Made by a program: the position numbers and the translations under genes. A DNA stretch of 48,827 bases, taken from Chloroflexota bacterium. GTDB taxonomy: Bacteria; Chloroflexota; Limnocylindria; P2-11E. The notes beneath the pieces were generated by a model. It did no database searches, was not told where the DNA came from, and saw only the letters and a program-made list of their open reading frames with translations. Position 1 is the first letter of the stretch. Each line of letters begins with the position of its first letter. The stretch is from contig JAJYLV010000009.1 of the NCBI GenBank assembly GCA_021787445.1, positions 1 to 48,827 on the forward strand, written 5' to 3'. Below are positions 17,887 to 25,802 of the stretch, piece after piece.

Positions 17887-20188
17887 GGTGTGCTACCTCC
17901 CTAGGGCGCTCCGCCTTCTTCGTCCCTCTGCGTGCGGCGTGCTGGGCGTCGACGACCGCGATGGCCGCGATGTTCACGATGTCCTGGACCTCCGTCCCGC
18001 GGCTGAGCACATGGACCGGGCGCGCCATCCCCATGAGGATCGGCCCGATGACGGTGGCGCCGCTCAGGCGCCCCATGAGCTTGTACGCGGCGTTCGCGGC
18101 GTCGAGGTCTGGGAACACGAGGACGTTCGCCTCGCCGACGAGCGTGCTGAAGGGGTGGTCCCAGCGCCGGAGGTCGGGATCGAGCGCGAGATCGACGGAC
18201 ATCTCGCCGTCCACGTTGAGGTCGGGACGGCGGGCTTTGACCAGCTCGGTCGCGGCGGCGACCTTCGCCGACCGCGGGTCGCGCGTCGATCCGAAGCTCG
18301 AGAACGAGATCATCGCGACGCGGGGGACCAGGTCGAACCCCCGTGCACGGTCGGCGGCCATGAGCGCGATCTCGGCGAGCTGCTCGGCGGTGGGGTCGAT
18401 GTTCACCGTCGGATCGGTGAAGAGGTAGAGCTTGTTCTCGACGATGATCAGGTAGAGGCCCGCGACGCGCGTCACGTTCAGCGCGGGGCCGATGATCTGC
18501 AGCGCCGGGCGGATGACGTCGGCGTAGTGGTACGTGAGCCCGGCGACGAACGCGTCGGCCAGGCCGTCGCGGACGAGCATCGCGCCGAACTCGTTCGGCC
18601 GGCGGACGAGGTCGCGCGCTTCGCGGTGCGTCACGCCCTTGCGCTGCCGCAGCGCGGCGAGCTCCCGCGCGAAGCGCTCCTGGAGGTCGGAGGAGGCTGG
18701 ATCGATGACCTGCATCGGCGACCCGAGCCGCATCTCGGCCATGCGGTCGGCGATGCGCTTCGCGCTTCCGAGGAGGATGGGCTCGGCGATCCCCTCCTCG
18801 CGCAGCTGCGCGGCGGCCCGGATGATCTTCGGCTCCTCGCCCTCGGTGAGGACGACGCGCTTGGGGGAGGTCTGCGCCTTGCGGATGACGATGCTCATGA
18901 CCTCGTGCCCGCGCACGAGGCGCGACTGGAGCTCCTCGCGGTAGGCCTCCAGGCCGATCGAGCGCCGCGCGACGTGCGTCTCCATCGCCGCCTGCGCGAC
19001 GGCCGGCGCGACCCACAGCCCGACGCGGGGGTCGAGCGCCTTGGGGATGAAGTAGTCGGGCCCGAAGCTGACGGCGTCGATGCCGTACTTCCGGAGGACG
19101 GGCTCCGGGACCTCCTCCTTCGCGAGGGCCGCGAGGGCGCGAGCGGCGGCGACCTGCATCTGCTCGTTGATCGCCGTCGCGCGGACGTCGAGGGCGCCGC
19201 GGAAGACGTAGGGGAACGCCAGCACGTTGTTCACCTGGTTCGGGTCGTCCGAGCGTCCGGTCGCCATGATGACGTCCGGCCGCGCGTCCTTCGCCGCCGC
19301 GTACATGATCTCGGGATCGGGGTTGGCGAGGGCGAAGACGATGGGGTGATGCGCCATGGAGCGGACCATGTCGGGCGAGAGGACGTTCGGGGCCGAGAGG
19401 CCGATGAAGACGTCCGCTTCGCGGACGGCATCGGCGAGCGTGCGCGCGGTCGTCTGGTACGCGTAGCGCCGCTTGTACTCATCGAGGTCGGAGCGGCCAG
19501 CGTGCACGACACCCCGGCTGTCGACGAGCGTCACCCGCTCGCGCGGCAGCCCGAGCGTCTCGAGGAGCTGCACCGTCGCGATCGCCGCGGCGCCGGCGCC
19601 GGACACGACGAGGCGCACTCGCGCGACCTGTTTCTCCGCGATCTCGAGCGCGTTGAGGAGGCCCGCCGCGACGATGATCGCGGTGCCGTGCTGGTCGTCG
19701 TGGAAGACGGGGATGGACATCATCTGAGCGAGGCGCCGTTCGACCTCGAAGCATTGGGGAGCCTTGATGTCCTCGAGGTTGATGCCGCCGAACGTCGGCT
19801 CGAGCGCCTTCACGACGGTGACGATCTCGTCGGGATCGGTCGAGGCGATCTCGATGTCGAAGACGTCGACGTCCGCGAACCGCTTGAAGAGGAGCGCCTT
19901 CCCTTCCATGACGGGCTTCGCGGCGAGCGCGCCGACGTTCCCGAGGCCTAGGACGGCGGTCCCGTTCGTGACGACCGCGACGAGGTTGCCCTTGGCCGTG
20001 TAGCGGTATGCTGCGTCGGCGTCCTTGGCGATCTCACGCACGGGCTCCGCGACGCCCGGTGTGTACGCGAGCGAGAGATCGCGCTGCGTCGTGCCCGGCT
20101 TGGTGATCGCTATCGCGATCTTTCCGGGGCGTCCCTGGGCGTGATACTCGAGGGCATCGTCCCGGAGCACGTCCGCAGCATCCTGCAC
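17873..20188 (-). CDS. maeB: NADP-type malic enzyme fused to phosphotransacetylase-like domain
   Basis: 771 residues from ATG 20188 (complement), the MaeB architecture. The N-terminal half (about 1-425) is malic enzyme: [48 protein letters not shown] with metal-binding acidic residues, [10 protein letters not shown] and [11 protein letters not shown] as nucleotide-binding loop. The C-terminal half (about 440-750) matches phosphate acetyltransferase ([35 protein letters not shown]) and in known MaeB proteins senses acetyl-CoA, often without transferase activity. The enzyme turns malate into pyruvate, CO2 and a reduced nicotinamide. It is coupled to citrate synthase and divergent from the pyruvate:ferredoxin oxidoreductase-like operon, so product and consumer genes share one intergenic region. 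Confidence 0.95.
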
Positions 20189-20205
20189 AAGCGATGGGCC
20201 CCACA

Positions 20206-20240
20206 GGGTCCCGCGTCCCTAGAGGGACCGGCCCTTCGGC
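20206..20240. promoter_or_regulatory. Inverted repeats between divergent maeB and Por operons
   Basis: The 90-bp divergent gap contains nested dyads: GGTCCC 20207-20212 with GGGACC 20224-20229, TCCC-TAGA-GGGA at 20216-20227, and a GGCC-CTTC-GGCC hairpin right after. They may bind a shared regulator or overlap both promoters. No confident -10/-35 pair is visible on either strand. Confidence 0.35.
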
Positions 20241-20278
20241 CCTACTGACCCAGGCGACCGGACACGTACGGTCCTGAC

Positions 20279-21280
20279 ATGCAGCGTGGCCGGACCATCG
20301 ATCATGTCAACGACGGCATGCTCGAGATCCGGTACGAATCCATCGGTGGGTTGGGGGCGCACGCCGCGGGGCAAGTGCTCGCGACGGCCGCCGTGCTGCG
20401 GATGGGGATGAACGGGGCGCATTTCTCGAGCTACGGCTCCGAGAAGAAGGGGACGCGGATCCGCTCGTTCATCCGCCTGGGGCCGTCCGACCGGCCGATC
20501 CGGACGAACGCCCCGGTCGAGACGCCGAACGCGATCGTCGTCTTCCACGCCGCGCTCCTCCGCGACCCCACGACGTACGCGGGGCTCCGGAGCGACGGCG
20601 TCTTCATCTACGACGCGCCGCCGGGGCCCGTTCCGCCGCAGCTGACCGCTCTGCCGCGACACGCGCGAGCCATCCGCGTCGACGCTCAAGGCATCGCCGC
20701 CGCGGAGCGTTCGCGCCCCAACGCCGTCCTGCTCGGCACGCTCTGTGCGGCGATCCCGCTGCTCGACACCGACCTGGTCCTCGAGGAGCTGAACGCGACG
20801 TTCAGTGCGCGCCATCCCGAGGCCGTCGCCGCCAACGAGCGCGCGTTCCGTCGCGGCCGCGAGGAGTTCGAGGAGTACGCCGGGGTCGGCCGCGCCCAGG
20901 GTGACGTCCCTCCGTCGCGCCCCCAGCCCGCGTGGGGCTACACCACGCAGCCCCTCGGCGGCGTCATCCCGCTGCCCGGGAACACGGCCTGGAACGACCT
21001 CTCGTCGTCGCGCACGGGACACATCGCCGTGCTCGACCGCGACAAGTGTGTGCACTGCGGGGTGTGCGACCTCGTGTGCCCCGACCTCTGCTTCGTCTGG
21101 GGCGATGGTGAGCAAGGCTCCCCTTACGAGCGCGAGCTCATGGGCATCGACTACCGGTACTGCAAGGGCTGTCTGCGCTGCGTCGAATCGTGTCCGAGCG
21201 GCGCGCTTTCGAAGCAGGCGGAGACGCCGGGCCTCGCCGACTCCCTGCGCGTCCCGCTCTTTCCCGGGGTGATCCCGTGA
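20279..21280 (+). CDS. 2-oxoacid:ferredoxin oxidoreductase, fused gamma and delta (ferredoxin) subunits
   Basis: 333 residues from ATG 20279; ATG 20318 is also possible, since the gamma domain begins LEIRYESIGGLGAHAAGQVL there. Residues 14-205 are the gamma domain with the glycine-rich start and the GSEKKGTRIRSFIR block. After a linker, residues 250-310 hold two 4Fe-4S motifs, CVHCGVCDLVCP and CKGCLRCVESCP, which is the delta subunit. The protein would pass electrons from the thiamine centre of the next gene product to ferredoxin. The fused gamma-delta form is a lineage marker. Its stop overlaps the next gene (GTGA, 21277-21280). The substrate could be pyruvate, 2-oxoglutarate or an aryl or branched 2-oxoacid; the sequence alone does not decide. 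Confidence 0.88.
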   Translation: MQRGRTIDHVNDGMLEIRYESIGGLGAHAAGQVLATAAVLRMGMNGAHFSSYGSEKKGTRIRSFIRLGPSDRPIRTNAPVETPNAIVVFHAALLRDPTTYAGLRSDGVFIYDAPPGPVPPQLTALPRHARAIRVDAQGIAAAERSRPNAVLLGTLCAAIPLLDTDLVLEELNATFSARHPEAVAANERAFRRGREEFEEYAGVGRAQGDVPPSRPQPAWGYTTQPLGGVIPLPGNTAWNDLSSSRTGHIAVLDRDKCVHCGVCDLVCPDLCFVWGDGEQGSPYERELMGIDYRYCKGCLRCVESCPSGALSKQAETPGLADSLRVPLFPGVIP

Positions 21281-23571
21281 CGATGACGCTGCCCGGACGA
21301 TCGACGGCGGTGACCCCGCGGGCGCGGCAGAAGATGGACTTCCGCAGCGGGAACGAGGCGGCCGCCCTCGCCGCGCGCGACATCGCCTTCGAGGTCATGG
21401 GGTACTTCCCGATCACGCCCTCGACGGAGGTCGCCGAGGAGCTCTCGCGGATGCAGGCCGAAGGCGAGCACCAGATCGTCATGATCGCCGGCGACGGCGA
21501 GCACGGCGCCGCCGGCATCTCGTACGGCGCGGCGCTCGGCGGCGGCCGTGTCCTGAACGCAACGAGCTCGCAGGGGCTCCTCTATTCGCTCGAGCAGCTG
21601 CCCGTGCAGTCCGGCACGCGCGTGCCGATGGTGCTCGACATCGCGGCGCGGACGGTCTCCGGACCCCTCGACATCCGCGGCGACCACTCCGACGTGTACT
21701 ACGCGCTCAACACCGGCTGGATCATCCTGTGCGCCCGCGACCCTCAGGCGGTGTACGACCTCAACTTCGCGGCGGTCCGCATAGGCGAGCACCCCGACGT
21801 CCGCCTCCCCGTCATGGTCGTGTACGACGGCTTCTTCACGAGCCACCAGAAGCGGCGCATCAGCGTCTTCGACGACCCCGCGGCCGTACGCGCCTTCCTG
21901 GGGCAGCGGCCCGCGTACCCGACGCCGCTCGACCTCGAGCATCCCGCGACGTACGGGCCGTACATGAACGATCCCGATCTCATCAACAACAAGGTGCAGC
22001 TCTCGGAGGCGATGTCCGCCGCGCGGCGCGTCATCCCCGACGTCCTCGCGCAGCTCGCGGCGCTCACCGGCCGCTCGTACCCGGTCCTCGACGAGTACCG
22101 CGTGGGCGACGCCGAGGCGGCCGTCGTCCTCCTCAACTCCGCTGCCGAGACGGCAAAGGGAACGGCCGACCGGCTGCGCGACGCCGGCGAGCGCGTCGGG
22201 GTGCTCTCGCCGAACGTCCTGCGGCCCTTCCCGGCCGAGGAGTTCCGCTCCGCCCTGCGCGGCGTCCGCGCCGTGACGATCGGCGACCGCGCCGACTCCT
22301 ACGGCGCGGACGGCGGCAACCTCTCTCTCGAGATCCGTGCCGCGATCCAGGCCGATCCGGTCAACCGCACCCTCGTGGCCTCGCGCGTCTACGGCCTCGG
22401 CGGGAAGGACTTCTACGACACGGATGCCGAGGCGTTCTTCCGCGACGCCATCAAGGCCGCGCGCTCGCGGGTCGTCGCGACGCCGTTCGCCTACCACGGC
22501 GCGACGGCGGGCGCGCCCGAGCGCGCGCCGCGTCCGGGGCTGCCGCCGATCACCGGCCGCGACATCCCGACGGGGATGGCGACGGTCCGCTCGAACGGGA
22601 ACGGGAAGCTGTCCGTCGAGCTCGCGCCTCTGTGGAAGATGACGGAGGTCCCCAGCCGTATCGCGCCCGGACACGGCGCCTGCCCGGGGTGCGGGATCTT
22701 CCCGACGCTGCACCAGGTCTTCCGCGTCCTCGAGGGCGACGTCGTCGCGCTCTTCGCGACGGGCTGCGCGATGGTCGTGTCGACGGGCTACCCGACGACC
22801 GCGCACCGCATCAACTACGTCCACAACCTGTTCCAGAACGGCGCGGCGACGCTCTCGGGCCTAGTCGAGATGTACCACGAGCGCGTCCGACGGGGGCAGC
22901 TGCCGCCGGCCAACGAGCCCACGTTCGTGATGATCAGCGGCGACGGCGGGATGGACATCGGCATCGGGCCGGCGCTCGGCGCCGCGCACCGCGACCACAA
23001 GATGATGCTCCTCGAGTACGACAACCAGGGGTACATGAACACCGGCGCACAGCTGTCGTACTCCACGCCGCTCGGGCACCGCACCGCGACGAGCGAGGTC
23101 GGGAGCGAGCTCGCCGGCAAGAAGTACCACCACAAGGACACGGCACAGATCTTCGCCGCGTGCCACCTGCCGTACGTCTTCACCGCGAGCGAGGGTTACC
23201 CCGAGGACCTCATGCGCAAGGTCGCGAAGGCGCAGCGCTACGCGCGCACGGAGGGGATGGTCTACGGCAAGATCCTCTCGTACTGTCCGCTCAACTGGCG
23301 CACCGACGACGACCAGGCGCAGCCCGTCCTGCAGGCCGCCGTCGACTCGTGCTTCTTCCCGCTGTACGAGGTCGAGCACGGCCACACGACGATCACGTAC
23401 GACCCCGACGCCGTCGGCCGCCGCCGTCCCGTCGGCGACTGGCTCGGGCTCATGGGGAAGACGCGCCACCTGCTCCAGCCGAAGAACGCCGAGATCGTGA
23501 AGCTCGTCCAGCAGGAGACCGACCGCCGCTGGAAGCGGCTCCGTGCGATGCACGATCACCCGGAGCTGTAG
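21277..23571 (+). CDS. 2-oxoacid:ferredoxin oxidoreductase, fused alpha and beta subunits
   Basis: 764 residues from GTG 21277; ATG 21283 is an alternative with GGGGTGAT 9 nt upstream. The alpha part (about 15-430) starts FRSGNEAAALAARDIAFEV with the GYFPITPSTEVAEEL block and includes the SSQGLLYSLEQLP loop. The beta part (about 460-764) holds GHGACPGCG with cluster cysteines, FATGCAMV, and the thiamine diphosphate motif GDGGMDIG...DNQGYMNTG. Together with the upstream gamma-delta protein this makes a full enzyme that decarboxylates a 2-oxoacid to acyl-CoA while reducing ferredoxin, or runs in reverse. Fusion reduces the complex to two polypeptides. The next gene begins immediately after the stop. 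A phenylglyoxylate-type enzyme that also uses NAD through a GltD-like subunit is an alternative. Confidence 0.88.
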   Translation: MTMTLPGRSTAVTPRARQKMDFRSGNEAAALAARDIAFEVMGYFPITPSTEVAEELSRMQAEGEHQIVMIAGDGEHGAAGISYGAALGGGRVLNATSSQGLLYSLEQLPVQSGTRVPMVLDIAARTVSGPLDIRGDHSDVYYALNTGWIILCARDPQAVYDLNFAAVRIGEHPDVRLPVMVVYDGFFTSHQKRRISVFDDPAAVRAFLGQRPAYPTPLDLEHPATYGPYMNDPDLINNKVQLSEAMSAARRVIPDVLAQLAALTGRSYPVLDEYRVGDAEAAVVLLNSAAETAKGTADRLRDAGERVGVLSPNVLRPFPAEEFRSALRGVRAVTIGDRADSYGADGGNLSLEIRAAIQADPVNRTLVASRVYGLGGKDFYDTDAEAFFRDAIKAARSRVVATPFAYHGATAGAPERAPRPGLPPITGRDIPTGMATVRSNGNGKLSVELAPLWKMTEVPSRIAPGHGACPGCGIFPTLHQVFRVLEGDVVALFATGCAMVVSTGYPTTAHRINYVHNLFQNGAATLSGLVEMYHERVRRGQLPPANEPTFVMISGDGGMDIGIGPALGAAHRDHKMMLLEYDNQGYMNTGAQLSYSTPLGHRTATSEVGSELAGKKYHHKDTAQIFAACHLPYVFTASEGYPEDLMRKVAKAQRYARTEGMVYGKILSYCPLNWRTDDDQAQPVLQAAVDSCFFPLYEVEHGHTTITYDPDAVGRRRPVGDWLGLMGKTRHLLQPKNAEIVKLVQQETDRRWKRLRAMHDHPEL

Positions 23572-24411
23572 GTGGCGAAGATCCTCTCGACCCGGCAGCT
23601 GACGCCCATCACCAAGCTGTTCGTCGTCGACGCGCCGCTCGTCGCCGAGGCCGCGCGGCCCGGACAGTTCGTCATCCTGCGCGTACGCGAGGGCGGCGAG
23701 CGCATCCCGGTCACGATCGCGGACTACGACCGTGCCGCGAGGACGATCGCGATCGTGGTCCAGGAGGTCGGCGTCACGACCCGCCTCGTGAACCGGCTCG
23801 GCGCGGGAGACGACATCCTCGACGTCGTCGGGCCTCTCGGGACCCCCGTCGAGATCCCCGCCGGGGGGCACGTCGTCGGCGTCGGCGGCGGCTTCGGCGC
23901 GGCGGCGCTCCTCTGTCTCATGCGCGAGCTGACCGCGCGCGGCGACCGCACGACGTCCCTCCTCGGTGCGCGCACCAAGGAGCTGCTCATCCTCGTCGAC
24001 GAGCTGCGCGCGGTCTCGACGAACGTCGAGCTGTGCACCGACGACGGGTCCGCCGGCCACCACGGCCTCGTCACCGGCCGCCTCGCCGAGCTCATCGCCG
24101 GCCAGGGGCCCGGGCGGCCCGACCACGTCATCGCGATCGGCCCCGAGGTGATGATGCGCGCGGTCGCGGAGGCGACACGTCCGGAGAGGATCCACACGCT
24201 CGTCTCGATGGATCCGCTCATGATCGACGGTACGGGGATGTGCGGCGGCTGCCGCGTCATCGTCGGCGGCGAGTCGAAGTTCGCCTGCGTCGACGGTCCG
24301 TGCTTCGACGCGCACCAGGTGGACTTCACGGTCGCCATGCGCCGGGGGAAGGCGTACGCCGCCGAGGAGAAGCTCGCGGCCGAGCGCCTCGCGGCGGCGG
24401 GAGGACGCTGA
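23572..24411 (+). CDS. NfnA-like ferredoxin/NAD(P) reductase FAD and 2Fe-2S subunit
   Basis: 279 residues from GTG 23572, directly after the previous stop. The N-terminal barrel has PGQFVILRV and ERIPVTIADYD as flavin-binding blocks. A nucleotide-binding stretch, GGHVVGVGGGFGAAALLC, follows. The C-terminal motif MCGGCRV...FACVDGPCFD supplies the cysteines for a 2Fe-2S cluster. This is the small subunit layout of NfnA/SudB and of the PyrK-related family. With the next gene it should form an NADH-dependent ferredoxin:NADP oxidoreductase or a simpler ferredoxin:NAD(P) reductase. Its place behind the Por genes suggests it handles ferredoxin made there. The stop shares one base with the next start (TGATG at 24409-24413). 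Confidence 0.88.
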   Translation: MAKILSTRQLTPITKLFVVDAPLVAEAARPGQFVILRVREGGERIPVTIADYDRAARTIAIVVQEVGVTTRLVNRLGAGDDILDVVGPLGTPVEIPAGGHVVGVGGGFGAAALLCLMRELTARGDRTTSLLGARTKELLILVDELRAVSTNVELCTDDGSAGHHGLVTGRLAELIAGQGPGRPDHVIAIGPEVMMRAVAEATRPERIHTLVSMDPLMIDGTGMCGGCRVIVGGESKFACVDGPCFDAHQVDFTVAMRRGKAYAAEEKLAAERLAAAGGR

Positions 24412-25802
24412 TGCCGGTCAAGCGCGCGGACAAGACGCCGATGCCCGTTCGGCTCCCCGAGGAGCGCGCGCACGACTTCGGCGAGGTGAACGAGGGCTAC
24501 GCGCTCGAGCGCGCGATGTTCGAGGCCGAGCGCTGCCTGCGCTGCCAGGACCCCGTCTGCGTCGAGGGCTGCCCGGTGAGGATCCCCATCTCGGACTTCA
24601 TCCACGAGGTCGCGGCCGGCGACCTGGTGGCGGCGGCGCGGATCCTGCGCACCGCGAACCCGCTGCCCGCGATCTGCGGCCGCGTGTGCCCGCAGGAGAC
24701 GCAGTGCGAGGAGCGCTGCGTCATGGGCGGCCGCTTCCGGCCCGTCGCGATCGGCCACCTCGAGCGATTCGTCGCCGACCAGGAGCGCGCCCGCGGGATC
24801 AGCACGACGGCGGAGCGGACGCACAGCGAGAAGGTCGCCGTCATCGGCGCGGGGCCGGCCGGGCTCGTGTGCGCGGGCGAGCTCGCGCGGATGGGCTACG
24901 GCGTGACGGTGTACGAGGGCCTCCACGCGCCCGGCGGGGTGCTGCGCTACGGCATCCCCGAGTTCCGCCTCCCGAAGGCGATCCTCGACCACGAGATCGC
25001 CGTGCTCCAGGCGATGGGCGTCGAGATCGTGTGCGACGTCATCGTCGGACGGACGCTGCCCCTCGACCGTCTCTTCGAGATGGGCTACGCGGCCGTATTC
25101 GTGGGGACGGGTGCCGGCCTGCCGCAGTTCCTCGGCATCCCCGGCGAGGACCTGAACGGCGTGATGTCGGCGAACGAATTCCTCACGCGCGTGAACCTCA
25201 TGAAGGGCTACACCTTCCCCGAGGCCGACACCCCGGTGAAGATCGGAAAGCGCGTCGCCGTCGTCGGAGCGGGGAACACCGCGATGGACGCCGTGCGCAC
25301 CGCGCTCCGACTGGGGGCCGAGGAGGCGACGATCGTCTACCGCCGCAGCGACAAGGAGATGACGGCCCGCGTGGAGGAGCACGAGCACGCGATACAAGAG
25401 GGCGTCGTCTTCGACTGGCTGACGAGCCCCATCGAGGTCGTCGGCGACGAGACGGGCTGGGTCACCGGGCTGCGCTGCCAGAAGATGCGGCTCGGCGAGC
25501 CCGACGCGTCGGGGCGCGCGCGCCCGGTCCCGATCCCCGGATCCGAGCACGTCATCCCCGTCGACACCGTCATCGTCGCCATCGGGACGAGCCCGAACCC
25601 GCTGCTCGTCCGCACGACGAAGGGTCTGCAGACCGACCGCCACGGCTGCCTCGTGGCGAACGAGGCGACGGGGCTCACGTCGAAGCCGCTCGTCTTCGCC
25701 GGCGGCGACGCCGTGACCGGGACGGCGACCGTCATCCTCGCGGCCGGCGCGGGCAAGCGCGCCGCGCACGCCATCGCCGAGGCCCTCAGCCCAGCGGCAT
25801 GA
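24411..25802 (+). CDS. NfnB/GltD-like FAD-dependent NAD(P) oxidoreductase
   Basis: 463 residues from ATG 24411. The N-terminal cysteine-rich domain has CLRCQDPVCVEGCPV and ICGRVCPQETQCEERC, which bind two 4Fe-4S clusters. It is followed by a dinucleotide-binding domain with VIGAGPAGLVCAGELARMGY, the PGGVLRYGIPEFRLPK block, and a second nucleotide-binding loop, VVGAGNTAMDAVRTALRLGA. The C-terminal ATG box-like segment is TVIVAIGTSPNP and the end FAGGDAVTGTATVILAAGAG binds FAD. This is the standard architecture of NfnB, homotetrameric glutamate synthase small subunit and PadH. As no glutamate synthase large subunit is near and NfnA lies next to it, an Nfn-like role is favoured. The stop overlaps the next start (ATGA, 25799-25802). 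Confidence 0.9.
   Translation: MPVKRADKTPMPVRLPEERAHDFGEVNEGYALERAMFEAERCLRCQDPVCVEGCPVRIPISDFIHEVAAGDLVAAARILRTANPLPAICGRVCPQETQCEERCVMGGRFRPVAIGHLERFVADQERARGISTTAERTHSEKVAVIGAGPAGLVCAGELARMGYGVTVYEGLHAPGGVLRYGIPEFRLPKAILDHEIAVLQAMGVEIVCDVIVGRTLPLDRLFEMGYAAVFVGTGAGLPQFLGIPGEDLNGVMSANEFLTRVNLMKGYTFPEADTPVKIGKRVAVVGAGNTAMDAVRTALRLGAEEATIVYRRSDKEMTARVEEHEHAIQEGVVFDWLTSPIEVVGDETGWVTGLRCQKMRLGEPDASGRARPVPIPGSEHVIPVDTVIVAIGTSPNPLLVRTTKGLQTDRHGCLVANEATGLTSKPLVFAGGDAVTGTATVILAAGAGKRAAHAIAEALSPAA

Noticed and set aside
21729-24410. Extension of the NfnB frame far upstream across the Por alpha-beta and NfnA genes
   Set aside because: It is the open alternative frame of those genes; the NfnB homology starts at 24411 at an ATG coupled to the previous stop.
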